From Zopfochytrium polystomum (lineage: Eukaryota; Chytridiomycota; Chytridiomycetes; Chytridiales; Chytridiaceae): a DNA stretch of 64,000 bases. How positions within the stretch are numbered: the first letter of the stretch is position 1; every line of letters starts with the position of its first letter. The notes beneath the pieces are model-generated. The model saw only the letters and a program-made list of their open reading frames with translations, was not told the origin of the DNA and did no database searches. The translations under genes and the position numbers were made by a program. The DNA lies in NCBI GenBank assembly GCA_025765615.1, contig JAIVFJ010000142.1:112529-176528 (forward strand), in the 5' to 3' direction. Below, piece after piece: positions 36,280 to 46,838 of this stretch.

Positions 36280-39200
36280 ATGTCGAAGCGCGTGGCCGCG
36301 CTCCTCGCTGCGGCCGGCTGGCTGTCGGTCTTCGGCCTCTCGTTCTACTCGTTCCTCGTGGGCTCGCTCGACCCAGATGGATGCAGGATGACCTACATGC
36401 ACCCCAACTACCTTCCAATGTCTGATTTTCGACCCAACGTGACGTTTTTTTCCGGGTGCGGCCAGGTACGCGCTGGCACTGTACCGAGAAGGCGGACTGG
36501 ATCCGTCAACAGTTGGGGATTTTGCTCGTATTTCCTTTTTGGATTGATGGATGATGACACCTTTTTTTCGCTCCCTCGCCAGCCGTCGGGAGTACCTGTT
36601 CTGTTCATTCCTGGAAATGCGGGAAGCAGCCATCAGGCTCGTTCGCTCGGCAGAATACTCGCCACCTTGCGCGGCTCTGACGGTCTTTCGTTCGACCTGT
36701 TTACGGGTACGTCTTTGAAATATCCCGTCTAAATCAAATCAAAAAATGCCCCGCTAAAACTGTACCACACAGTTGACACGAGGGAGGAGCTGACCGCGTT
36801 CGATGTCGACCTAATAGTAGACCAGTCGGCGTACGTAAACGAAGCGATCAAGTACATTTTGACTCTGTACGCTGGCGGCCACCGCCGACCGGATTCTGTG
36901 ATCATCGTCGGCCACTCGATGGGCGGCATCGTCGCGCGATCCCTCCTCCGCATGCCCAACTATACCCCGGGCAGCGTCGCGTCCATCTTCACCAAAGCGA
37001 CTCCGCACAAGGCGCCGCCGATCGCCGCGTCCCGGCGGATGCACGACTACTACCGGTCGCTGAACGAGTTCTGGGCGGCCCGCCTGCGCGTCGACGGGAC
37101 GTCCGCCGAGTCCCGGTCGCTGATGCTGGTGTCGCTGGCCGGCGGCACTCGCGACACGATGATCGACTCGCGGCTGACGGACGTGTCCGAGATCGTGGGC
37201 GGCGCGAACGGGTTCTCGGCGTTCGCAACGGGGGTGCCTCGAGTCTGGGGGTCGGCGGACCATCGCTGCGTCCTGTGGTGCAAGCAGCTCGTGACGGCCG
37301 TCGGGAGAGCCGTGTTCGCGGCGACCGACCCGGCCTCGGGGAGGCCGATCGCGCTGGGGCCGCGGATCGAGGCGGTCGAGCCGTTTTTCAGGAACCGCTT
37401 TGATGCGATGGCGGGCCGGCCGCGGCGGCCGCCGCTTGTGCCGACTCGGTGGCGAAGGCCCGCGCGGACAAGCCGGATTGCGAGCAGTCGAGCCGCGATC
37501 GAGGGCCAGGCCGATGGGACGTGGTTCGAGCGGAGACTGTTGGACCAACCCAGCGCGGCGCGTGTGCAGATTCTTTCGCAGCAGCCGGTCAAAGTTTACG
37601 TCTGTGCGAATGCGGGGAGCGAAGAATCTTGCTTTGACCATAGTTTTACGGGCGATGCGCTGCCCACCGCCCTCCCGTCCAAAAAAATTGAAAGAGATGA
37701 CGAACTGAAAGTCGACGTGAACGCAGAGGACTCGTTTGTTCATTATGTCGAGTTGGACGTGGCGTCGACCGTCAGGAACGGCACCGCCTTTTTCCAGGTG
37801 GAACCGTCTTCGTTTGCGGCGATAGACTTTGAACCCTCGACTGATGATGTGGTAGAGCTGCCACTCGACTCACTAAGTAACTAAGAAATGCGCTCTTGCA
37901 TCCCGCCGCTTTGAGCGCTCGCTCCCCGCTAACCCCACACACCTTTTTTTTTTTTCTTCTTCTTCCCCACTCACAGCGAGCCTAATCCCGCAAACCATCG
38001 ACATCCCGACCCCATCGCTGCAAACGACGGTCCGCCTTCCGCGCCTCACGTACTCCTTCTTCGACCTGAGGGTTCGCGTGTCCGGGCGCTGCGGCACGCG
38101 GTTCCAGCCCGTGATCCAGTTTGCGTCGACGTGCGGCGCCGAGTCTCGGTTTCTGCTTCCGCCGGGCGACGGGCGGCTGCGGTTCGCCGCGGACGCGGAG
38201 TGCGGACAGACGTGGCGGATCTGGACCGACCACGGGTGCGGGTCGGTCGCGGTGCATGTGTCGGTCGACTGGTTCGCCACGCTGGGGAACCTTGCCAGGC
38301 GTTACGGCGTCAATCTTATTTCGATGGGGACCGGGGTGGTTTTGCTAGCTGTTTCGCGGGGATATGCGAGAGGTTAGGTTATACACCGACGTGGTTTCGC
38401 TTGTTTGCTTTCCTTTTCTAACCGTCCTCGCACCTTTTAAACGTCACGTCCCCTCCCCTCCCCCCCCCCCCCACCTCGTGTATCACAGGGCAGAGCTCCA
38501 ACTTTGAAAACTTTCACACCGGCCTGGTCCGCGTCCTATTGCTTCATATTAGCATCCTTTTTTTGGAGCGCGTTGGACTCTTGAACATTCCACTCCTTTT
38601 GGAATCTAGCGACGCGCGCTTGTTGGTGGCATCTTGCATTCTTTACTCCATCGCACATTCGATTATGCGGGTCGCTATCATTGCGTTCGATGCCGTCGTG
38701 GGAGTCGCCCGCTTCGTCAGCAAGCGGATTCCGGCCGTTATAAGGTAAACTTGCCACCCATCCCCAGTTTCTTTCTTGTTCCAATTTGGCCCACCTCCTG
38801 TTGGTGTTTGTTTCTAACGCCTTCGCTTGCAATCCCCTCGCCTCTAAACCCCGACCACCCACCACCCAGCGCGCGCGCCCCGCCCGCCGTTCTCCTCGCC
38901 GCCACCTCCATCGCCTTTGGCACTGCACTGACCCCAGCGCTCCTCTCACCGCTGACGTTCCTCGTTCTCGTGTACCGCGCGGCGGGTTCACGCCGCGCGC
39001 CAGGCGGCGGCGGAAGCAGCGGCGGCGATCCGCAGCTCCTCCTCCGCGGGCTAGGCGTGCTCGCGCTGGTGGTCGTCGCGTTCGACGCCGGGCCGTTGGC
39101 GGCGTGGGCGACGCGCGGCCGCGGCAGCGACAGCGGGCTGCAGCTGCTGCACGGCGTTGCGGCGGCGCGGTGGGAGCTGTGGCTGGGCGCGCCGCTGCTG

Positions 39201-39471
39201 GCGCTGGGAGTTGCGGCGGACAGGCCGATTCGAGGGTGAGAGACCCCCCCTTTTTTTTTTTTTTCTCTTTTTTTTCTTTTTTTTCCTTTGCTCTATCTCT
39301 CGCTTTCTATCGTTTTGACGACCAGCCCAACCCAGGCGCGGACGGTCGATGCGGCTGGTGACCATGGTTGCTGCGGTGCTGGCGACGGTCGTGCCGGCAA
39401 GCCATTTGTACCTGGTGAAGTGGATTATTGCGGCGTGGGCTGCGTCCCACTTTTGCGCGACGGTGATCTGA
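36280..39471 (+). CDS. BST1: GPI inositol-deacylase PGAP1/Bst1, copy A
   Basis: This is an ER membrane lipase that removes the acyl chain from the inositol of GPI anchors, allowing export of GPI proteins. Exons: 36280-~36466, 36467-36511, 36583-36706, 36773-37876, 37977-38372, 38489-38744, 38870-39236 and 39336-39471, about 870 residues. An N-terminal membrane segment (GWLSVFGLSFYSFLVG) leads to 'YALALYREGGLDPST', 'GVPVLFIPGNAGSSHQARSL', 'DLIVDQSAYVNEAIKYIL' and the lipase nucleophile elbow 'GHSMGGIVAR' (serine nucleophile). The C-terminal third has several hydrophobic segments. Between exon 1 and 'YALALYREGG' the frame shifts at a T7 run (about 36,445); with six Ts it would read through, so this is either an indel or a missed splice. 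The gene is duplicated at 53,825-57,019. Confidence 0.88.
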
Positions 39472-39964
39472 GGCGGGAAAGAACAATGTAATACATGTAC
39501 ATGTATGTGCTGCTTTTTTGTTGTTCTTGACCATTCCGTCGATTGGTGTCCACCGCTGTGCAAGAATCTCCAGTATTATTAACCCAGGTATCAACCCTTT
39601 TGCGTCTCCTGCGTGTCAAAAAGGATACGAATATTTGAGCTGCAAAAAAAAAATTAAATAAAATGAAATAAAATAAAAAGCGTGGCGATCCGCAAGATTG
39701 ACGCCCGATTGCAAGCCGCCACAAGCCATCCACCAGCTCCAATGACAATCAAACGCGCCGGGTACACTCTTTGGCCCATTCCTTTTATGTGGCGAAGGTT
39801 TCAGCTCTCCTTATGGCCTTGCTTGTGGCCTTGGAAGTCATCCTTTGAAAAAAGACATTAAATATGAATATCAAATATTAATATGATATCTTGAGTTTGA
39901 CACCCTTTCCTTTATCCAAATAAGAAAGTCATGGTGTGAATTTATGCAGCGCTTTTCATTCACC
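39472..39964. other. PGAP1 3' flank, copy A
   Basis: It lies between the PGAP1 stop and the piggyBac left end. An AT-rich block with repeated 'aaataaaat' units (39,645-39,680) may carry the polyadenylation signal. Otherwise nothing is recognised. It is duplicated at 57,020-57,512. Confidence 0.5.
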
Positions 39965-42900
39965 TTAACCGTTTAAGGGTCAGTGCCACCATGCTACATG
40001 CAGCACAATGGCCCTCAAAGTTGTCCCATACCTAACTTCTGCACTGATGCGACTTTTGTGATGAAACTAGAACCAGCACGTTTTCACGTTGTCTTACCCA
40101 ATCTAGACAAATAGTAATTGCAACAAAACTGCAGCCGTGCCGATGGCAGCACGCCTTTTCTCCTATTAGTGGACTGATGTAAAAACTGCACCAAAGTCTT
40201 TCGAAATTTGCGTGCTACTCCGAAAATGGACATGAAATAAAATGGCTCAAGTGACTATGGCTCCAATTGTTTTTTTCTTTGATGATTCTGTTGAGCAAAA
40301 GTTGGAAAAACAAAGAAAAAAGGTCAGCAATAACTAAATTTCGAAATGGGACACATTTGGATGTTTTTTACAACTTGCACCACACTTGCAAAAACAAAGA
40401 TACACAACTACTTACTTAGTGACAAAGACTGTTTTGGATAAGGGCTCTCTGATGATGCTGGCTGTTTGCTTCTTTAATTGAGTTTTGATGAAGATTTGGT
40501 CCATTATGTAGGGGGCACTTTTGAATGGTCATGGAGTCAATTACTGTCGTTTTAGCAATCCCAGCATTCTCCAAATGAGACCAAATTTACACAGCGCATA
40601 GCAAAATGACTAAGCTTCAAAATCTTGCTTTTTGTCTGAATTTTTTATTGATAAATCTGGTCAAAAAATTTTGAAAGAATTAAATGATTTTAGGGGGTCA
40701 TAGACGGTATCCATGATGGATGCAAAATCCACTACAAAGATGCCCTTTGCTTCCTTTTTGACAGGTCGCCCCTCAGCATTGTCAAACGCCTTTCTTTTGA
40801 TCATATCAAAAGTTCCACTGCCAAAAATATGATCAGAGAAACACTTTCCAACACAAAATCCGAAGCAGCATTGTGCACATTTAGTCGAAGTCCTTTGCCC
40901 TGGATTTGCAGGGCAACCTTGGCATTGAACACGCTCCAACAATGGTCCAGGAGGTGCATCCTCCAATGTAAATGGATAAAATTCACGCCCATAGTAGTGA
41001 ACTGGAATGTGATAGCCCAGGGTGATTTTGCCTGCTTGAGCCCGTTTGATACAAGGGGCCAGTGCACCAATACCACCAGTAGCTACTTGAGCATTCACAG
41101 CAGACTGGTCCCTTCCAAACAGTTGCAATGCAAGCTGAAGACAAACATCCTTTGTGGAAATGTCACCTGACAGCCCAGCAGATTTCTGCACCTTTTGGTA
41201 AACAACAGGTGCATTGACCAGACAGGCATCCAATGCAAAGTAAAAAAGCCTGTGATACCACGTCCTTGTTTTATGAGCAACACTGCAGGTTGCAATAATC
41301 TGATCAGCTCTGTCCACACCATCCATGAACTTGTTATACAACAGTGAGGCTTTTGGGACAAACGCCTCTGAGTCTTTTGCCTTTGTCTCTTCATTCCATC
41401 AAACAACTGAGGAGAGATCGTGACTATCACAGGTGGAGATCATGTGGAAGACCTTCTTATCAGAGAATCCAATCGCAGTGATAAGAGCATCACCATATGG
41501 AAGAATCCCCCATTGGTGAGTTCCCTGCTTTGCATTTTTTGCAACTTTTGCCCTATCAGGAAAGCTTTTTTGATGAATTCGAGTTGTTCCACGCAGATAG
41601 GTTTTCCGATCAAGCAACTCCTATGCAAGCTCAATGCTTGTAAAGTAATTGTCTGCATGAACTGTTCAATAAACTCCCCCCAGTCCAGCCATCAGTCGCA
41701 GGATGATGTTTCCTCCAAGTCCTCCAGCACTAACTCCCCTGACTGGGAGCCTGCATCCAAAGTCTTTCCAGAATAAATCTCAAATTTGTAAATGTAACCA
41801 CTTTCTGGATAAGCCAAGGCCCAAATCTTGATGCTCCACTTGACTGGCTTATTTGGAGAGTACTGCTCGATTCCAAGATGTCCCTTGAACGAGATCATCA
41901 TCTCATCAATAGAAACATTTTGGGCCAAGTCCATAGAGACTTTGAAAACTCTTCCTAACTGCATTGAGAAGCTCATCCACTTTGTAGGTCTTGCTGCGGG
42001 TGGGAGAGGCTGGATATTTGCTCTCATCACAGAAGTGCAAGTACCGCAGAATGGCCTTGAAACAAGATTTGGAGATGCCTGAAATTTCTCTTGTATTTCG
42101 ATTGAAAAGAGGATGGGTGCTCCACTTGTCCTCCCAGTCATTGGATGGGCTGACACCATTCCAGATGAGAAGACCAATGAATCTTGAAAACTCCTCTTTT
42201 GTGAACCGTGTCCTATCACCACCTTCAGCAGCTTCAGAGGCTGCTTCTTCATCAGTCTCACAATTGAGTTCTTCTGCAGACAGTTGAGCACAATCCAAAT
42301 GAGCCAGCTCCATCTCCTTTCTCTTCAGACATTCCATTCCTTGGGTGATGCAGTTTATGTTTGTATGAAGCACAATCAAATTCTGAACTAAACACGATCA
42401 AATGCATCCTTTGGAGTAAACTGTGCAGCTTGTTTGACTGAGATCTGAACAGTTTTTGACAGTGTTCCAGTCTCATGTGGATGACGGCATGGAATGCAAT
42501 GTCTGTGCTTTTGTGACTGATTCAACCCACTCAGCTGGGTTGGTTGTACACTGCTCACCCTCTGCAAGGAGTGCACCTACGTCTCTTTCAAACTGCTTGG
42601 TGTTGACAATCACAATGTCACTAATCATCTCAAGAGGACGAGGTCCATCAGAGCTCTCATCAGCCAAGAGAGCACTTCCAGAGCAACAAGCACCAGTGGA
42701 GCCAACTTGTGCCCCAGAATTTGCCAGATGAATCAATGCTGAAGAAATCTGTCCACTTCCAGCGGAACCCATCACCCCCCCAACAGCAGATTCCAATGTA
42801 AAAGCAACCACTTGTCCACGCATCAAAGTTCTGTTTTCAGCGCTTGCAGCAGATCCAGAAGCATCCAAATTTTCATGAGCACCAGGCAGTGTAGAGGGCT

Positions 42901-43628
42901 CCAAACTTCCACGTCCAGCACCAAAGGTTTGTGTGGGCTCTGCGTACGTTATAAATATCTGTTCTGCTTGACGGCACATAAGAGAGCCACTTTGAGCTGC
43001 ACAATCACCTAAGATTTTGTCAGTTGCGAGTTTTTGGATTAAGAACAGCTATCACCAGCCTGAGATTTCAATTCTTTCAAAGTAAGACCAGCCAGCGATT
43101 TCTTGGAGTGCCCAGACTTGATTAAATGGATCTCCCAATATGCCTTTGTGTTTCTTCCAGGCTTCTTTGGTAGTTTTGGTGTAGCTGGGGGTGTGTTTTC
43201 ATCGGCCATCTTTTTCTGAAGATTTGTTCCACGGCAGATTGGCGTTAGCTGATCAGTGACAAGATTCAAACAAATGAGGTGTCCATGGATGCACGCATGC
43301 TGGATCTACCTCTATGCTAAAAATTGCGATTGGGAATCACGGCGATGTTGCAGGATCGCTCTTTTTGTGGCACATGGATGTGGTGAGCAGGCAGGTTGCG
43401 ATCAGTGGCACTGTGCCGTGTGTGGCACGCTGTTTCATTGGTTTGACACAATTTTTTTCACTAACAAAAGGAGCAAGCTAATTTAGACCACATTTGCAGA
43501 ATTGGTAGGACTACAACATATTAAAGTTTCACGAGGATTTGTTTCGTTTCAGTGAAGTTCTTCTAATTGTAATGGCAGAAAAGTCAGTCATTGTGCCACT
43601 GGCAGTCCAATGACCGTTAAAGGGTTAA
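39965..43628 (-). mobile_element. piggyBac-family DNA transposon, copy A
   Basis: The element is bounded by TTAA at 39,965-39,968 and TTAA at 43,625-43,628, the target site typical of piggyBac. The left end reads TTAACCGTTTAAGGGTCA and the right end, reverse-complemented, TTAACCCTTTAACGGTCA: 16 of 18 positions match, giving terminal inverted repeats. Inside lies a minus-strand transposase. The total length of 3,664 bp fits an autonomous element, but the transposase is broken. About 700 bp between the left end and the transposase stop (39,969-40,660) holds no gene. Confidence 0.88.
40661..43209 (-). pseudogene. piggyBac transposase (DDE_Tnp_1_7), broken, copy A
   Basis: A minus-strand reading starts at the ATG at 43,209 (MADENTPPATPKLPKKPGRN), passes a Ser/Ala-rich part and reaches the piggyBac domain: 'FSRFIGLLIWNGVSPSNDWE', 'SIDEMMISFKGHLG' (first catalytic Asp), 'HADNYFTSIELA' (second), 'YNKFMDGVDRADQ' (third). 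The Cys-rich C-terminus reads 'CAQCCFGFCVGKCFSDHIF'. Two frameshifts (about 41,945 and 41,700) and three in-frame stops (41,666-41,668 TGA; 41,621-41,623 TAG; 41,399-41,401 TGA) inactivate it, all shared with the copy at 58 kb. All three catalytic aspartates and the zinc-finger cysteines remain, so decay is fairly recent. The stop at 40,661 ends the C-terminus. Confidence 0.85.
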
Positions 43629-43676
43629 ATTTAATTGGTGTTCATCAAGAAAAAGCAGGACTTGCCTGCAGTGAAG

Positions 43677-43796
43677 CTGTCTTGGCATCAGAAACTTGTC
43701 TTCACAACCTGTGCAGCATGTGGAGTGGCACTCTGTATGGGGAAATGCTTTTACGAGCATCATGTTGGGTTTTACCAGTGGGAGGCTTTGAGTTGA
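43677..43796 (+). pseudogene. Relic C-terminal zinc finger of another piggyBac transposase, copy A
   Basis: Directly outside the right TTAA of the piggyBac element, a plus-strand frame reads 'HQKLVFTTCAACGVALCMGK' then 'CFYEHH' and 'QWEAL' before a stop. The same pattern (H-x-K-L-V, C-x2-C, C-x3-C, HH, QW) recurs at 52,780-52,900 and resembles the cysteine-rich end of piggyBac transposases. It is on the opposite strand to the younger element, which therefore seems to have inserted into or next to an older one. Confidence 0.55.
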
Positions 43797-44273
43797 TGGC
43801 TGGAAATGGATCACTTTTGCAGCCTAAAGCCAAGAGGGTGAAGAAGCATTAGTTATATCAGTGAATCTGGCAATTTGATTGTTGGAGTTTGCACACATTA
43901 CCTACACCTTTTAAGATCCTCTGACCTGTCTTCAAGAGTAAAGATGAGTTAAGATGGCATTAGGGCTGGTCCCAGTGTTATCTACACTTCTCCCAATCTC
44001 TGACACTGTACAAGTGCTTAGAGGTGGTTTCGATTCCCAGTCTGGTAAACCACATCAGTGTGCTTCACTCTAGCAATTTGATAGGAATGATTACAGGAGC
44101 TTGACAGGGAGCCTGACTTACTTCTTTGCACACATAACTCCATGGAAGTTCTGACCAAATCAGTGTGATGCAACAATGATGTCATGACTGCCTCCTGACT
44201 CCTCAAAGTCTAAACTCTATCTCTCAGAGCTAAAAGGCTATCACCAAAGTCTGATTTCTGAGTCAACCTGCAG
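43797..44273. other. Spacer upstream of the LINE promoter-like region
   Basis: No coding sequence is seen. A segment starting TGTTGGAG at about 43,880 and ending TCGTACA near 44,461 has the general look of an LTR (TGT...ACA with an internal TATA box), but no second LTR or target-site duplication is visible. It could equally be the LINE 5' region. Confidence 0.3.
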
Positions 44274-44280
44274 TATAAAA
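44274..44280 (+). promoter_or_regulatory. TATA box, copy A
   Basis: The sequence CAGTATAAAAGGGGGAGC is a strong TATA-box context, followed by a pyrimidine-rich stretch (44,330-44,350) suitable for a transcription start. It lies upstream of the minisatellite and LINE ORF1 and is duplicated at 61,824. Confidence 0.55.
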
Positions 44281-44597
44281 GGGGGAGCCCCAGCAGCTCC
44301 AGAGAAGCATCATCCCAGATCCTGATCACATCTGCCTGCTCTCTCTCTACCCTCAAATACAACAAACAAAAACCATTATTCTTATCTGAGTCACCATACC
44401 CTCTACCTTGACCTGCAAAGCTCTTCAAGTTCTACCTTGGGTCGATACCTCGTTCGTACAGGCGCTTTGCTCTTACAAGAAAAGGGTGTGTTCTGCACTC
44501 TAAACAAGACCAATCTGTCTGAGAGCAACAGGTCAAGAGACACTCAAGACTGCACCCTCCACCACCTTGCCACTGCCCTCCACCGCCTTCCCACTGC

Positions 44598-45060
44598 CAG
44601 ATCGACGTCAGATCAACGTCAGATTGTTGTCAGATCGTCAGATCATCATCAGATCGACTTCAGATTGACTCCAGAACCCTCCACCACCACCCTCCACCGC
44701 CTTTCCACCGCCAGATTGATGTCAGATCTTCATCAGATTGTCAGATCATCGTCAGGTCAACGTCAGATTGACTCCAGATCATCAGATTGACATCAGATCT
44801 TCGTCAGATTGACTCCAGATCATCAGATTGACGTCAGATCTTCAGATTGTCAGATCATTGTCAGGTCAATGTCAGATTTTCGTCAGATTGTCTCCAGATC
44901 ATCAGATCATCGTCAGATTGTCTCCAGATTGACTCCAGAACGTCACCAGAACGCCCGATTGTCGTCAGATTGCCAGATCATCATCCAATTGTCATCAGAT
45001 TTTCTTCCGATCATCAGATCATTGTCAGATTGACTCCAGATTGCTGCCAGATTGCCTCCA
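44598..45060 (+). repeat. Minisatellite of 'gtcagatt' units, copy A
   Basis: About 460 bp of degenerate short units built around 'gtcagattgactccagatca'. Units of roughly 9 to 19 bp are irregularly mixed, and stretches of 'CACCCTCCACC' precede them. The block lies between the TATA box and ORF1 of the LINE, where some LINEs carry 5' monomers. It is open in several frames, but these frames are only repeat translations. Confidence 0.85.
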
Positions 45061-45257
45061 GCAATCGCTGTCCTCACCCCCCAAACCAGACTGCATCACC
45101 CCTTCACCACCACAACCACATTGCAACCACATCACAACCTTTGTGCTGAATTGGGATTGGTACCCCTATTACATGAGCCGCCCACCTCCCTCCATGTTCT
45201 TTGGCACCCACGCTGATCAACACATATTGACAATCACCACTCAGCCAGACCCCACTA

Positions 45258-46632
45258 TTGCCCCACTCACTGAACTTGACATCCTACGCTTCACCTCCAC
45301 TTGCAACCTCACCATCTGACAGCAGCCCTTGCTCTCAAAGGCCCAGACTTCTTACTCGCTCCGCCTTCTGCATCCTTTGTCAGACGAACAGGCTGCCCAG
45401 CTTCAGACCACATCCCCACACATTAAATTTCTTACACCTGTCAACTACCAGCTGCGGCCACAGAATTCACCAACAAACCTGCCAACCAACTCGTCCTCCA
45501 ACACCTGGCTTCTGGAACTACTGGAAAAAACTTTGATGAGCTGAAGGACTCCCTGCGGCATGCAATCACCTCTGCTTTATCCTCGTGCAGTTCCAAAACA
45601 TCTATTCATTTTGCACACCACCAGCTTTCTGCCTCCACATCTGCCACAGTTCTTTTGACAGCCCTCCCCACAATCCCTCTTAGTTCATAACAATTATGGG
45701 CGCCGGCATCACAATTCAACCACTGGAACCTTCTGTGGAAAACCAGCAGCAAATCAGTGACGAAAAGCAACATACAGCTGTCATTTATAACATTTGTTGC
45801 TCCACAAGTATCTATGACCTTGAGCCCATCCAATATGAGTTTGGGTGCACGTCAGCTCGCATTCCAGTATTCTTCAACTCAGCAAAGGGCATCGCTGGCC
45901 TTTCATTGTCTGCCCATTTTGTTTTTACAACCCGTGCATTGACGTTGCAAAAAACTAACCAATCAGTTGTCTTCAATGGCCGTGCCCTCCCATTTCACCC
46001 ACTCCAAAAGGAAGATTTCACTCCTTTACCAAGCCACTTCAGCAGATTCCAAAGACAACAGCCAGACAGCTCAGGCCCCTCCTGACACCACAACTCCCTC
46101 ACCTGTCCCGCCTGCCCCCCTTTCTGTCCCTCCTCCAGAGCTGCAGTCAATTTTGAAGGTCCTTGAAAACATCCAGCAACAGCTTCACACACAACAGACC
46201 TCCTTGCACACAGAGCTGAAAGAGCATCAGACCTCAGTACGCACTGACATCCAAAAACTCACCACTCAGCTTACCCAACTTGAGCCAATCCCTGCAGCAC
46301 TGGAACACGGCTTAGCAAAGGTGGACCATGACATTCAGAGACTTGCAGCTGCTGCAGCCAACGTGGATGCTTCACTCAAAAACCATGCTGGCGCCATCCA
46401 CAACCTAAATCAGCAAGTCACCACACTGGAGCCACTCACTGCACAATTTGACAGCTGCCTCACTGCAGTGGACACAACCGCCCAGCTACTCAGCTCCCAC
46501 CTCCTGTCGATTGGAGAATGGTTAAAATACAATGACCCGATTGATGAGGACCTTGACGACCGTTCCTCTGCTGAACCTTCTTCTACTACCACTGTCCCAG
46601 CTCGATCAGCTGTCACCACACGCTCCTCCTAA
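45258..46632 (+). pseudogene. LINE ORF1 (coiled-coil protein), copy A, frame-broken
   Basis: Reading requires several frame changes: one part contains 'KFLTPVNYQL', another (45,696-46,085) 'PLEPSVENQQQISDEKQHTA' and 'FVFTTRALTLQKTNQSVVFN'. The final part (45,967-46,632) is a long heptad-like helix with 'LQSILKVLENIQQQLHTQQT' and 'VDASLKNHAGAIHNLNQQVT'. It ends near an acidic and Ser/Thr-rich tail. A trimerising coiled coil is usual for LINE ORF1 RNA-binding proteins. Several frame changes map to homopolymers where copy B has one more base, so part of the damage may be sequencing error. Confidence 0.55.
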
Positions 46633-46773
46633 CAGAACTGCTCCCAAACCTGCCCCCAAACCTGCCCCAAAAACTGCCTCAAAAACCAGGAACACTGCCT
46701 CAACTTGACCAATATTCTTATTCATTCTTTTGTGAAAGCCCCTTTGCTATTGATATCACTCTTATTTCTCCAG

Positions 46774-46795
46774 AAAAAAAAAAAAAAAAAAAAAA
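46774..46795. repeat. A22 tract between ORF1 and ORF2
   Basis: 22 consecutive A lie between the end of ORF1 and the ATG of ORF2. It could be an A-tail marking a junction between two retroposed units, or simply a homopolymer in the linker. Confidence 0.9.
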
Positions 46796-46838
46796 CAGAG
46801 ACATTATTAGCAGGACTTCCTGCACCCCTTAGTCAACT

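Larger units (their letters stand above)
36085..46439 (+). repeat. Segmental duplication, copy A
   Basis: This segment matches 53,670-64,000 in the same orientation, with an offset of 17,545-17,561 bp. It spans the PGAP1 gene, the piggyBac element, the piggyBac relic, the TATA region, the minisatellite and LINE ORF1. From about 36,583 onwards the copies differ almost only by one-base length changes in homopolymers and rare small indels. Upstream of that, through exon 1 and the 5' flank, they differ by many substitutions and indels. The match stops only because the window ends. Confidence 0.95.

Noticed and set aside
36811..37743. 310-residue minus-strand open frame antisense to PGAP1 (and its twin at 54,356-55,288)
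   Set aside because: It is Arg/Pro/His-rich, has no family resemblance, and exactly mirrors the GC-rich conserved PGAP1 exon, so it is a codon-bias shadow.
44018..44060. B-box-like GGTTTCGATTCCC on the plus strand
   Set aside because: No A box or cloverleaf could be built around it, so it was not called a tRNA.
43880..44461. Possible solo LTR (TGT...ACA with an internal TATA box)
   Set aside because: The flanking bases (ttgat and ggcgc) do not form a target-site duplication, and no internal gag-pol or second LTR is visible.
44598..45060. Regular short repeats that might suggest a CRISPR-like array
   Set aside because: Units are irregular, directly abutting and without unique spacers, in a eukaryotic setting. 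It is a minisatellite.
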